Shown here piece after piece: positions 44,467 to 56,570 of a stretch of 64,000 nucleotides of DNA. The stretch is from positions 2,232,001 through 2,296,000 of the forward strand of contig NC_039494.1 in NCBI RefSeq assembly GCF_003590095.1. Direction: 5' to 3'. The translations under genes were made by a program, and so were the position numbers. Within the stretch, counting starts at the first letter, position 1; the number at the start of each line of letters is the position of its first letter. The DNA is from Trichoplusia ni. Taxonomy: Eukaryota; Arthropoda; Insecta; Lepidoptera; Noctuidae. The notes beneath the pieces are model-generated. The model searched no databases and was not told the DNA's origin. It saw only the letters and a program-made list of their open reading frames with translations.

Positions 44467-47400
44467 GGTTGGCTGGAGGATAGCCAAATCTAAGCGCTCT
44501 GGGTACATCGCGACGTTGCCAAAAGCTAACTGATCGATGGCCTTAGGAATTTGCTAGCAGATCCCGGACTATAGATTATGTTGCGCGGTTCATAATATAG
44601 AACTGCCTGGTTAGCAGTTGCTGTGTTGGGATATCATAATTTTTAATGAAAGTAAAGTTTTTTGATTTACATGTTTGTTTTGTTGAGTCAATTTTACGAT
44701 CAACGCAGTTCGGTAAGAGAAAGATGCAACCTCTGTAGTTGAAAAATAAGTCTCGATTTTCTATTAAAACGACATTTTCCAATCTTAATATACAGTCCTA
44801 AAAAAATATTTTTTTTTACATGTCTTACACAGTAACAGAGGCAAACAGTTACCTAATAGTACAGGGCATAAACTTATTTCTGATTCATAGATAATCTAAA
44901 AAAGTGGTACGGCTACTATGTAAAAACCTAATTTAATTATATTTCAATTGCTATTTTTGTTGAAAATGTCCTTGCTGTAGTAATCTCACTGAAGAAGTAA
45001 TCACCTCCATCAAACCAAGCACACTGAGATTGTCTAGATCGCCTGACCCTTAAAAGACATAAGTCAGTTTTAATCAAGATAGTTGGTACAGCCAGCGCAT
45101 GACTGGAAATAAATACAAAGATTGACTGATAAAAAAAGAAATGCATTTATACACATTATAAATAACTAACCATAATCAAACTTTTTCATTTCCTTTTTAG
45201 AGTAATTCTTGTATTTATTTTTCAATTAATCTAAATGTAACTTTAAATTGTTGTTGTGACTATATCTCTTGTTTACAAAAGCACAAAATACAGTGAAATA
45301 ACAATATTACTCATCTTATATTTTCTGGGAAATAAGTTTCTAAGTAAAACATTGGCCTTTTGAAATTCCTTGAAACCATTTCATCGTTATGTTCTTATCT
45401 GGCATTAAATAAACATTATTTTCTATTCTATTCTAAATGCAAAAGACAGATTTTAAATTACTACACAACTCAGTTAAAAAATGGAGGAAAAGACTATTAC
45501 GGTAACAATAACTATTATTTGATTTATTTGTAATTCAAAAAGCCACGTCGAACTATAAAAAAAATTAACCATCAAGTCCTAGTATTTATTCATTAGAGAA
45601 GTACTTTGTTAGTTTTTCAGATTTTTTAATATGCGCGAAAAATAATAAAAAAGACTAGTTTAGTTAATCTAGTTTCTTCTCATATCCACAGCTATGCCAT
45701 TCTCCAGTCAACATTCATTTAAACAAAATTAAGAAAATTAATAAATAAAATTAATAAAACAAAGAAATCCTTTGTAAACTCCTGGCCACCAGACGTACGG
45801 GCGGGCACCTCGCTTATTGTCACCCTTCTGTGTCCACCGCTGTCATTTCAAATTGGAATTGGAATTCCAGTTCTCGTCACGACTAACGGCTACAGAATGT
45901 CGGTTCTTGACGCCGCACCCGCGAGAGCGGGCCCCTAATCCCTACACTTCGTCGCAACTTTGTTTGACATTCCCCAAGGTCATCGCCCTCACCGGACACA
46001 AACTTATTGGAATTTTCTTCAACAAAATTCCTACTGAAGGGTTGACTGTTCATTCTTTGAGAAAAACTTGCTTACTTTACTTAATAGAGAAAAGTTTCAT
46101 CCACATAGAAAACAATAAGCAACACCAGTTGGTACAATCCTGCTAATATTAAAGTAATACGACTAAACAAAATGAAAGAATAACAATGGGAACGGGATTT
46201 CCGACAGAAATGCTAAAATTATCTACCTCTTGCACTGTTATAAGAAAGGAAATCTCTTTGAAATCTGCGTATAAGTTTAATACCGAGTTTTAATTTTTAA
46301 AGTTTTCGTCGAATTCAAAAAGCAGGAAATTATTATTAATTATTATATTCCACCCAAAATTTAAGCCCAGACTAATTTACTTCTTTGGAAATATACACTT
46401 TTTACAAGAAATCATTACTCTTTTTCGTCATACAAGAGCATACAAATTGCGATCAGCTTTTAACTATTGAGTATAAATGTGTCATTTCATTTTCGGCAGT
46501 ATACTAGGACAGGTATTTGATTTCAGTTGTTAATTACCATGTAAACATACTATTTTTACACACCATTTATATAGTTAAAATCTGTCTGAGGCCAGTTTTA
46601 ACTCCGAGACAGACAAACATCATAACTCCTTCATCTAATTACACTGATTCTAAGATTTAAACAACATTTTCAACAAGCAACATAAAATAAGATCATTGTA
46701 ATGTTTTAAATAGGTCTTTGGTAGAAGCCTTAAATTAATGGTAACGACATTTTATTCCGATAAGTATCTTAGAACTATCATATCCGTACATGCAAGCCTT
46801 TTAACTTCGCTAACGATTGTCGAAACATCATTTGGATAGAGAGGTAGGCCGGAATTAAATATCAGGACCACGTCCAGCGTTTTTAAAAATCGAGGATATA
46901 CACCTATCAGCTGTGCTTAGATTATTCAAAGGAATTAATACCTCGCGAAGGCAGCAAAGGGAAGATAAGGCGGTTGAAATATTCAGGAGGGAACGGATCC
47001 AATATTCTTGTTATCTAGTTACCGGAGCCTTGCAACCAAATTGCATGTTCCAGTGTTATTTTGACTTACATTACGTCATAAATAACGATCAGGTCAAAGA
47101 TTAGGGTGAGGTTTGATCCATGTCAGTTGCTTAAGGGAGCTTAGACACGTAGGTAGATGGTTTGTTCAAAATAATAAATTTTAATGCTACTTTTGTTTCG
47201 TTCAAATCATATATGAGTTTGAGTCAAACTTTTTGAAAGGTTTGATTGAACCAGGGGAGTTTTAGAAATTAAAATGTTTTAAAAGAAGAAGTTAGAAAAA
47301 GCAAAATCTGCTGAGGCTGGTAGCCGACCCTGACATGACATAACCTGAAAAAAGGTTCTGCTGGTACTTCAATTATAGATTTTCGGAAATTTATTACTAT

Positions 47401-47667
47401 AAAAACTCAGAACATCATTTTCTTTTTTGCTTTAGAAGACTCACGTAAATTAGGACCAAGTTTTCATAAAATATAAACAAACGTCATAAAACGTCCTCCG
47501 CCTGATATAAACACAATGAAGTGCACCAAACTTTCAAAGAAGATCTCATTTCTTTAAACTCAAACAAAACATTTGCATGACCTTGCAATTTTCGAAGTAC
47601 ATTATCCGTCGAATGATATATGGACGGAAACTTCAGCCACAGCGAGAGATGAACAAACGTATCTTGT
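44467..47667. other. Intergenic, nothing recognised
   Basis: Mostly AT-rich. A short TTCTA simple repeat lies at about 45420-45436, after a GCATTAAATAAACATTA phrase that looks like a retroposon tail. The frame at 45817-46146 (+, 109 codons) shows no motif. Confidence 0.45.
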
Positions 47668-47791
47668 GGGCCTACCAACACCTCAAGGATACATTATCGC
47701 ACTCGTAGGAACGAGACAGCACTATACACGAGTATGGCTGTCACGCTTCCGCAGGTAGAATAACATAACTTAAAGACGTCGTGGTAGGCCC
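47668..47791. mobile_element. MITE-like element of the CCTACCA family (copy 2)
   Basis: Left GGGCCTACCAACACC pairs with right GTCGTGGTAGGCCC, giving inverted ends of 12-14 bp around a 124-bp unit. The interior has CACTCGTAGGAACGAGACAG and CACTATACACGAG. No coding capacity. Confidence 0.6.
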
Positions 47792-50560
47792 CTGCCCCGT
47801 GAGTCCACATTTGTATGCTTGAAGATTTACACAGCTTATCTCAGCTCCCTTTGTGTCTTGTTGTGTCTATAAAGCCGTGGATATACAAGCCATTTGATCG
47901 GAAACAAACTGACGCACTTCACTGATACGAGAGATTGTTCTTCTGGATTACCTCGTCGAAACGTATTGTGAGCGCGGCTTTATCGCTCATTCAATATATA
48001 ATAACACTGGGTATTGAAATGAGTATTGAGGAGGTATAAAACAACGTGTGTCTGTACATTCAATATGAAATAGTTCGACAGACGACAGGACAATAGAAGT
48101 ATAGATTTGTGTTTTGTTGAGGAAAGGAAATCCAATATACGTATGAGTAAATGATGGATTACTTGCGGGTTTTCCTTTATAAGATAGATATTGAATGAGT
48201 ATCAATAGGGGTGATAATGTTTTTGCGAATTCGTGTTACAATTTTTTTTCGTCCTATATCTGTTCCTATCTATGAATATATATCTGGTTAGGGATGCTGG
48301 AAACTTATTCAGTTCTAGTAGAGAGAAAGAAAACACTTATCAACATGCAACAAATGCTTTCGGGAAGTATGGAAAGCAGCACAAACTTGGCTTGCAAGAT
48401 AAAAATAGTAAAGTTATACAATAACACACGAGAACAAAAGTTAAACCCTATTTACCTACTTGGATTCATCCCGTTTGGTTTTAAAACGGCTGAAAACTAG
48501 AAAACCCTTTCCAGATTATCGCATATCGACCTTTGCTTATAAGTAATGTCACAAGCATAGTTTCCTCGCAAAAGGTAATATGAACCAAAAACAACATACA
48601 ACCGGCTTCAAATGAAAGTACTGAGCTATAGTCGATGAATTTTTTTTGACTAAAAGACGGCTATTTTATGTTAAATGAAAAAATGAATCAACAAGTTCTG
48701 AGAACTGAGAACGTCCTGCTTTTTGGAGTCGGCTAAAAGGTATTAAAGGCAAGGTGTACACATAACGCCACCTCGAATCAGTTCAACACCAAAGGTACGA
48801 ATACATACAAAAATAACGTAATCAAGGCACTCGGATCGGAATATTGTTAATACCAGATTTCGTATTCACTGAATTGCGATAACGGCGCCGAAACTGGTTG
48901 TAATGGCGGAATGTAATGTTACGTTTGAGACATTCCCTCGTAGAAAATAATTGCCGAGGTTCTATTGCTTAACCCGGTCACAGAAAAAGGTTTGGAAGCA
49001 TTCCGCCCCTACTTATACAAGATATCTATTTAATTTGCGATTTGTGTCCCTTCGTGTTACATTAGCTGTAACTTGTGGTGAATTTTATGTCGTTTGAGTT
49101 TTTATTTAGTACGGTAACTATGTTGAATTAGTGGCTGTGGGTCAGGGTAAAGTTGAGTGTTCGGTTTATTTAAATTTTGTTCTTTATGAACCTCTCACAC
49201 GACATGTTGTCGCTCAGCTATGAGAATTTGAAGATGTGCTAAAGTACACGTTCAATTAATCGGGTTAATCATAGTGTAAAAAAATGCAAAATCTTTACAT
49301 TTTCCAACTTAATATTGATTGAGATAAATTATAAATATTATTCTTAAATAATTTGATTTCATTTTATAGATGATGAAAATCAGCGCATCTTTCTTACAGC
49401 GTGTAACGTGTGTAAAATTCTTAACTTCTTGTAAAACATCAATATGATTCAATTCAATGTTCGATATTGTATCATAACACTTTATTTTTCTGTTTTATTA
49501 TAATTACAAATTAGTGTTATTTTTCACGTGTTTAAGCTATCTCATGTAAGCAAACTAATTACCAACAATAAACTCTTTTCAGAAATAAAGATCTCTAAAC
49601 CTACATACATAGCATTATATATTTTTTTCCTTCCTCGACAGAATTCAACGTAACTCGTAACAAAATCGAAACAAAAGCATCAATCTTATAAACGTAAGTG
49701 AGTTTTCGTCGCATCTCACGCAAGACGACTTGCCTTGGTGTTCTCTAAGTTATTCCACCTTCGCCAAACAACCAATAAAACTTTGAACATTCAGTGGGAT
49801 TGCGATCAGTCGATTCGATGTGAGTTGAATAATCTTAATATATACGTATGGAATAATCTCTGTTGCATACAAGTGTGTATTTATTTTATTAACGAAATTG
49901 GTTTTTAAGTAACAAAGGAGTTCCGCTTACAAGCACCGTATTGGAATACTGGCGAGATAGACATAGTTTTACGTTCAAATTTCAATCCCTTAAGCAACTT
50001 AACTACTCATATAATACAAAAACATTACGACATCTAAAGCACTGTCTTATAGAATTTCGGCCTTTCTTTCAGGATAGCCAGCTTGGAATATCTACTCCAG
50101 CTGGCTAAAAATGTCATGTAAAACAGATGACATCTATTTACAGAATAAATTATTTAATTTCATATCATATGTAGTTTACTGGTTGTACGCTACAGATATC
50201 CTGGGCATTTTCGCAATGCCAATTATTCCGTCCTTTGTCCATGTGTACAGCGACAACGTTCACCACACGTCTGTCAGGGCTCCGCGTCGGGGATGCGTCG
50301 GCGACGGAAACTAAATTATCTGCTATACGATGCAATACGAGCGCAGAATCACTGCTACAGTCAACCCGTTCGTTCATTACAAGTGAAATAGTGGACGGAG
50401 TTTTGTAATAGGTAGACAGTGACTACTTCTCGTAGTAACTGCACAGATTGACGAATAGTAGGTAGACGTAGATTACGTCATCACGTCATATACTGTTCGC
50501 GACGTGTTTCAAATTTGATCCTCGCGAAACGCAACTATTTTTGTAATCAATAATGTTTTT
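47792..50560. other. Intergenic, nothing recognised
   Basis: AT-rich DNA with no recognised family. Several small frames overlap one another and have no motif. Confidence 0.45.
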
Positions 50561-50635
50561 TCTGGGTCCGGGTATCTATGTGCATGTGACTCAAATGTTT
50601 CTGAAAAACCGGCGACACAAGGACCTTTACCTACA
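50561..50635 (+). mobile_element. SINE family B body fragment
   Basis: CTGGGTCCGGGTATCTATGT, GCATGTGACTCAAATGTTTC and CGGCGACACAAGGAC match the distal body of family B. The tRNA-like head is missing. Confidence 0.5.
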
Positions 50636-50789
50636 TCCTACTCTTTCCTGAATCAAATAAAAACAAGGTGGACATCATCTAACATTTTCTCTTTCCCGTT
50701 TCCCATTATACAAAACAAATTTATGAACCTCGAATTTGATTATTTGTCTTTTGGGTATATCTGAAAAACCTACGAAAATTTCTAGACGT

Positions 50790-50900
50790 AAAGGTAATGA
50801 GACTGGCTGGTAGACGGACGTACAAACAGACGCAAAGAAGAATAGACAGCGGAGTCTTAGTAATAAACTTCAGTTTTTACCATTTGCATATGGCACCCTA
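50790..50900 (-). repeat. GGGTTCCGT-family fragment, minus orientation
   Basis: On the minus strand it reads TAGGGTGCCATATGC, ATTACTAAGACTCCGCTGTC and CGTCTGTTTGTACGTCCGTC, the typical left half of this repeat group. Confidence 0.55.
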
Positions 50901-51224
50901 ACACTGTATAATTTATATCCATGCGCAACAACAACAAGCAACAGTAAATCCTATACAGAACTAATATCTGACGATATTCGTGGAACAAATAAAACACTCG
51001 ATAAATCATTGGGCGCGCAAAACACACGTTATTTTCAAAGTTCGGTAATTAAGAGCTCGAATCGTCGCCCCGTGATCGAGTGCCCCAGCCATTGGCCTCA
51101 TCAGTATAATGTAGTTTTTTACACGTCAGTGAAATTAATGATGCTGTTATGAATCTTAGTTAAAAATCACCTGTCTGACAAGTGATAACATGACGACTAA
51201 AATTTACTGCACGGATAACTGAGT

Positions 51225-51335
51225 GTCGTATCGTGTCGCATATTTAATGCTCCCGTAGGATAAACGTTTGTGTGTCTTTGAGCATGTGAATTGTATGTTT
51301 GTGGAACCCCCGAGACACAAGGACTAAATTTCTAA
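51225..51335 (+). mobile_element. SINE family B body fragment
   Basis: GATAAACGTTTGTGTGTCTT, GAGCATGTGAATTGTATGTT and CCCCGAGACACAAGGAC follow the same order as the fragment at 50561-50635. Confidence 0.5.
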
Positions 51336-51929
51336 GTGCGCGAATCTTTTTTTAAGAAAAAGAAAGACATTACGTTGATCTATTTAAACTTGTTATAAAT
51401 ATATCCCTAATTCAGTAATTAATATTAAGACATTTAACTTTAATCATCCTACAAACAAGGCACCTGCAAAAAACAGTTTGATGATATGACTTTTTCTTGT
51501 AAGAGGCCAAAGAAACATACAAAACATACTCCTAAGCATCCAATTCCAGCTTCCGAACCAAACAAAGCTATTACAAACAAATTACAACAGTTAACAAGTT
51601 CCAGTAATTTCCTCGAATACAAAAAGAAAACAACCTTTTTCATAAAATCACAGCGGCACGGACAAACGAGACTGGAATCTTGCAAATCATAATGTATTGG
51701 AAAAGTAACAACGACAAGAGAATCCCGGGGAAAAAAACCGTTTAACTTCAAAACAAACATTTAATTTGAAACGTACTTCGAATAAACATAAAAACTTTTT
51801 TCTATGCTACGCTTTGAAAATTCTTGATATTAAGGAGATGTTTTTAATTAAACTTTCTTCATGTTGCGTAAAGGACTCGGGAACTTGGGCCGTCCGATGC
51901 ATTTACGTTCGACTACGTCATTACCCGAA

Positions 51930-52056
51930 GGCCTACCACGGGCTAAAGTAATACTGTGGCATTTGTGCGAGCGGGACAGGGCACTGCATTTTGTAGAGCG
52001 GCGTCTCTCTTGCACTACTGAAACTGTATTTCTTTCAGGGTTGATGGTAGATCTCC
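51930..52056. mobile_element. MITE-like element of the CCTACCA family (copy 3)
   Basis: Left GGCCTACCACGGGC and right GGTTGATGGTAGATCTCC are imperfect inverted ends, and the unit is about 127 bp. The interior has TTGTGCGAGCGGGACAGGGC, GCATTTTGTAGAGCGGCGTC and TTGCACTACTG. Open frames on both strands across it are a by-product of the repeat. Confidence 0.55.
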
Positions 52057-52234
52057 TGTCTTTTATACGCAAACTCGTCTGTCGTGTCACGAGTTCGTAG
52101 AACTATCTGCATGCTTTAAGAAAGCAATTCCTAATACAATCTTTAAGTTCGAGCGAAAGCATTAAAAAAGATGAATATTGATAAAACGACGAGATATATT
52201 TTTAGTAAATTTGATTGCAATAATAGTTACTTCT

Positions 52235-52385
52235 GCTTACTTGCAGTCACTACGCCAAACCAACTGAGCGTAACATGTTGCGGGTTCGATTCCTGTGTAT
52301 TACAAGCATTTGGGTGATCCTTGAAGGATTGTTATGAGTCTGGGTTTATTTTTGCATATGACTTGAAAGTTTAACACAAGTATTA
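52235..52385 (+). mobile_element. tRNA-derived SINE, family B (plus strand)
   Basis: Head with CAACTGAGCG and a good B-box CGGGTTCGATTCC (52281-52293), then a body with TACAAGCATTTGGGTGATCC, TTATGAGTCTGGGTTTATT and GCATATGACTTGAAAGTTT. The A-box region is diverged. Confidence 0.7.
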
Positions 52386-52792
52386 ATTAATTAATATGTG
52401 TTCCATTTATAAAAAAAAAATATTGTCACGCCTTCCCAAAAACAAATACTTCAAGCGGAGAAAAAAACTCCGGCCCTTCACTTCATAGTTCATATGCAGC
52501 GATAAGAAAACAGTATAAAAATTTAGGGCAATTTTATATCAAAATCTATAACGTAGACACAAAAAATACAGCTCAGTTCGTCCAGTTTTGTTGTTCATAT
52601 TTGATAGCCAAATAAAAGGCTTAATGCTGATACATCTCTTATCAAAGGGCTCTACATAAAATCATGGCAAGGCGTTATCACTGCATCATCATCGCGGTAC
52701 TAACAAAAATTCCTAAACCATTTTTATAACCATCGTTTATTTTTTTTATTATACGACTCCCGTACTAAGACGTAACACAATAAGAAAATAAT

Positions 52793-52955
52793 TTAATCCT
52801 TGGTCGCGGGGGTTTTCACAAACATTCAAGTCACATGCACAAAGACACTCGGACTCAGAACAAGCATTAACGAATCATTCAAATGTTTGTCCTAAGCGGG
52901 GATCGAAGCAGCGACACTTCGCGCACTATAAGCTTGACCTATACTAGTCTGTATA
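52793..52955 (-). mobile_element. tRNA-derived SINE, family B (minus strand)
   Basis: Minus-strand order: head with CTTCGATCCCCGCTTAGGAC, body with CATTTGAATGATTCG and CTTGTTCTGAGTCCGAGTGT, distal part GCATGTGACTTGAATGTTTG, ending at CAAGGATTAAATTA. It aligns with 20407-20571 and, more weakly, 19130-19250. Confidence 0.7.
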
Positions 52956-55620
52956 ATAGTCGGCAATCCGTGTAGTCAATACCCACATTACCTATTTAGG
53001 TAATTTTAAATAGCACGTTATACAACCGCACCAAAATAATTATTAAAAATTCCATCGCAAACTCCGTGGAATGAGTATGAGTGTTGGCCAAAAAACGGCC
53101 TAATTATGCGTGATAGCGATAAAAACTCTAATAGCGATATAAGCTCGAAATTAATGTACTCGCGTTCTGTTGCCAAGTTACTAAAATACGTATAACATAA
53201 CTACTCAGCGAAATCATAGCTTATAAATCATCCAACAGTATTGTAATGTGACAGTAATACGACGTCAACCCGTCCCTAACTTTTAGGGTCTATACAAAAC
53301 TAATAAAACTTTTATGTACCCAAAGTTACTCACTCCCAAGAAATCAAGAAACTAAGGCATAACAATTTGCATATAAAACTATGTTAGCTGTAACCTATGC
53401 CTTTGAACTACAAAAAGTATGTACGCCAGTGTGCCAACTCTTATAAGAGCGAGTTGCGTCCGATATACTTAGTACGTTACCAAACTGACAAATATCTGGA
53501 GCCAGAAAGCCACCGAGAGCTGGAACTTGGACCGACGTGCTCCGACTGCCAAACAACACAACATCGAGCACACAGACTCATCACAAATCACTCCATATTG
53601 AGTGTTCATATTCAGTGATTTATTCAAACGCGCTACGTAGCAACTTCTGCACTAAAAATACCAGTAAAATATCGATGTTATTCGCATTCTATCTAACAAA
53701 GTACGTTTCGCATCCATCATAACTTTATAATAATAATATATCTCGACAAATGCTAAGTTGACGGGCGACGACTCGGTAATTTGGAAAAGAGGGAAACGTG
53801 ACCAACTTTTAATTTACTTATACACAACTTTGTGTTCGTGAACAGAATACAAGTGATTTACATTTATCACTCCGTCACACAGCACTAATTAAATGACTGA
53901 CAGCATTAGAAACGCATAAGTGAATAAAATATCTGAGCGAGTGGGTAACGAGGGCAAAGGGTGAGTGTGTCTATTAAGTCTCTTTGCCATCCCCGTGACA
54001 TTGGGCAATTTGACACAAGCACCTTAACGTAATTTCCCCTGCGACGCTGATACCGTCAGTATTCGAATGCAAAATATACGTATTATAGGATCGGGAAGCA
54101 TATATTTTGACAAATGGGACACATAATGGTAGAGTTCTTTCTCGGTGCAGGCGGACGACACTTCGGTTAACTTTTGCAGGCGTCGGCCGATTCCTCGCTG
54201 AAAGTTGACTACGTGCCCAGCATCAATGGACGCTGCGCCCGACTTCAACGAAAAGACGACACTGGGACATCGGCGGATTATTGAAATCTCTTTGTTAGTA
54301 TAACAAAAGACATGCCAGCGCACGGATTATGCAAATTAGGGAACACAACGGTAGAAAACTTAATACGAGCAAAAGCAATAAAATGGATCCCAATAAATGC
54401 TTACAAAGGTCACAGGAATATTCGTTTTTCGAGGGAACACGTTAACTCATATAATAACCCCTTGTTAACAAAAAATATGCGTCGAGAAAGGGACCGTATT
54501 GTCAACATTTACGTTTATAATGGCAATAATACCTATTTTACTATTATGAACAGCGGTTCGAATAGCGTAATAGAAAATAATGAGTGATTTGCATTCATCA
54601 GTATTATTTACAATTGCAATACTGAAACTTTGTGTTCGCAGAATACTTTCAAACAATAAACTTTGCAATTTACATTTTTATTGAAGAGCAACACAATCTG
54701 TTCGTTATTACAAGGCTTTTTCATTAATGCTTCCACGAAGCATTCGGGCTGACAATGATAGGTAACTACTACGGCATAAACACATACAATAGGTGATTAA
54801 AATTACGTGTAATTGCAAAACTACACCGTAATATAAAAAAAGGCAATGCAATGGGTTACTTAAACGTATGTTAGCTATTTTTAGCCACCGCGTCAGCTCA
54901 TTATCAAGGACTGCTCGTAACATGTTTTTTTAAATATGAATCATCCTCACGACTGTTTCATAATCAAAAATATTAGTTTTTAGGATTGCGATTCAAATAA
55001 GGTAAATGGACTATACAATACTAGTGAGAGCTTACATTTATTACATACATTAAATAAAACTGATATCTCTTATACTTAATGCAGTTGGGAGATTGATATA
55101 CTATTTTCAAGATATTTAAAAATAAGAGAAAATATTACCGTAATACACGCCTGAGATATTCAAACTACCTGATAATATTTTATCCTATTTACGTGTCCAA
55201 ACACGTATTTAATAACAGCGCTTGGCAACAAAGTCTTAGAACTATAAATTATAAGGTGAAGTCGTTAGGATTTGAGGAGCGCTAATGCCCTAATTACAAG
55301 GCAGCGAGTACCAAGTGGTCTTGTTACTGCGGCCACCACAGAATATCTACAAACTTATCTAATTACTTCAAAACACCTCTTGCCTGTCTTTATAGTTACT
55401 ATAGACGATATAAAGGGAATATTTATTTCGAATAACAAACTATATGAACGGAAGGAATCTGGAGGGTTTCGGTAAAAGTCGTCGACTTCACAGTTCGTCA
55501 GTCTCAATTATGTGTAATAAGAATATGGCATGAACTATAATTATTTCTTAATCATTAAAAAAAAGTGCTTTCTATATTTTTCTTTATTCATGTAAATTGT
55601 GTGATACCGTGCTTATAATC
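52956..55620. other. Intergenic, no gene recognised
   Basis: At 54024-54323 (-) and 54312-54587 (+) two frames of about 90-100 codons meet head to head. Neither has a family motif. The stretch is less AT-rich than its surroundings and includes an ATGCAAAT octamer-type site at 54328-54335. It may be regulatory DNA, but this is not shown. Confidence 0.45.
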
Positions 55621-55700
55621 TTATGTATAAAATTCTCGTGTCATGGTGTACGTAATTGAACCTCTCCGAAACGCATTGACCGATTCCAAAATTTTGCAAT
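55621..55700 (+). mobile_element. 5' end of a Helitron, truncated
   Basis: TATGTATAAAATTCTCGTGT, then CCTCTCCGAAACGCATTGAC and CGATTCC, match the left 80 bases of the Helitron at 35029-35310. The rest is missing. Confidence 0.6.
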
Positions 55701-55835
55701 AAATCAGGGAAAAGTAATCAAATCAAATCACTTCCAGTGATCCTGCTTATCTGAGCACTGTAACATCACGCGATGAGCAAATCATTGTCTGAGAAATAGG
55801 AAAAGAAACGATCAAGTACTACGGGGGCGGTCAGT

Positions 55836-55895
55836 GGTGCCGTATAAATAGGCAAAAATAACCTATCCACCCAAAAATTTATGACTGGAACTACA
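55836..55895 (+). repeat. GTGCCGTA-AAATAGGCAAA dispersed fragment
   Basis: GTGGTGCCGTATAAATAGGC and CCACCCAAAAATTTATGAC resemble 59240-59332, which follows the 290-bp inverted-end element. An unassigned repeat. Confidence 0.4.
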
Positions 55896-55920
55896 ACTTA
55901 CCTACTAGTTTTTAACTATT

Positions 55921-56416
55921 TTTAGGGTTCCGTACCTCAAAAGTAAAAAACGGAACCCTTATAGGATCACTTTGTTGTCCGTCTGTCCGTCCGTCCGTCT
56001 GTCCGTCCGTCCGTCCGTCTGTCAAGACCCTTTTTCTCGGGAACGCGTGGAGGTATGAAGCTGAAATTTATATCAATTACTCAGGTCTACTGTCCCTTGA
56101 AGCTGTGAAAAAATCAAACTTCTAAGCCAACGCAGTCAAAAGATACAGCCGTTTATGCCGCAAATTTTCGACACTTGCAAGGGAATCAAAACCTACAGGG
56201 TGCTTCCCGTGAACTCAGAATCTTGAAATTTGGTACGAAGCAACGTCTTATAGCATAGATAAAGGAAAAATTACGAAAACCATAAATTTTTAGTTACATT
56301 TCAAAATATATATTTATATGACTCGATTGTCGTAATGAACGAACTTTGTAAACCTTGCAGGTTTGTACGGAACCCTCGGTGCGCGAGTCCGACTCGCACT
56401 TGGCCGGGTTTTTTTT
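55921..56416 (+). repeat. Full GGGTTCCGT repeat (common lepidopteran non-autonomous family)
   Basis: Left end TTTAGGGTTCCGTACC with an inverted partner CGGAACCCTTATAGG, then a CCGTC/TGTC tandem tract (55978-56024), GGGAACGCGTGGAGGTATGA, CTGAAATTTATATCAATTAC, and a right end GTTTGTACGGAACCCTCGG with TCCGACTCGCACTTGGCCGG and a T run. At about 496 bp with no coding capacity it is the best copy in this window. Degraded relatives lie at 21142, 34305, 40345, 43170, 50790 and 56430. Confidence 0.8.
55978..56024 (+). repeat. Simple repeat of GTCC/GTCT units
   Basis: About eleven tandem GTCC or GTCT tetramers inside the GGGTTCCGT repeat. It is likely length-variable. Confidence 0.8.
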
Positions 56417-56429
56417 GTTATAGAAATAG

Positions 56430-56570
56430 GTACATGATCCGTAAAAATTTTGATTGTCTATCTATCACGGTGAATGAGACAGAATGGTGAGGGATACAGG
56501 GATAGACAGACGGACGTCAAAACATCAGTAATATGGTCCCTTTTCACTTTTTGTGTACAGAACCTTAAAA
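56430..56570 (-). repeat. GGGTTCCGT-family fragment, minus orientation
   Basis: The minus strand reads AAGGTTCTGTACACAAAAAG, then GGGACCATATTACTGATG, CGTCCGTCTGTCTATCCC and TGTCTCATTCACCGTGATAG. This is a related subfamily placed tail to tail with the copy at 55921-56416. Confidence 0.6.

Noticed and set aside
52281..52293. Possible tRNA genes at B-box-like sequences (also 41913, 62393 and the minus strand near 20500)
   Set aside because: No acceptor or anticodon stems form a cloverleaf, and each is followed by a shared repeat body, so they are SINE heads.
54024..54587. Head-to-head frames of 99 and 91 codons as a divergent gene pair
   Set aside because: No motif, no splice-site pattern and no promoter elements could be seen. 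Kept only as part of the intergenic description.
55978..56024. CRISPR-like or satellite array
   Set aside because: It is a tetranucleotide simple repeat inside a dispersed element, without spacers.
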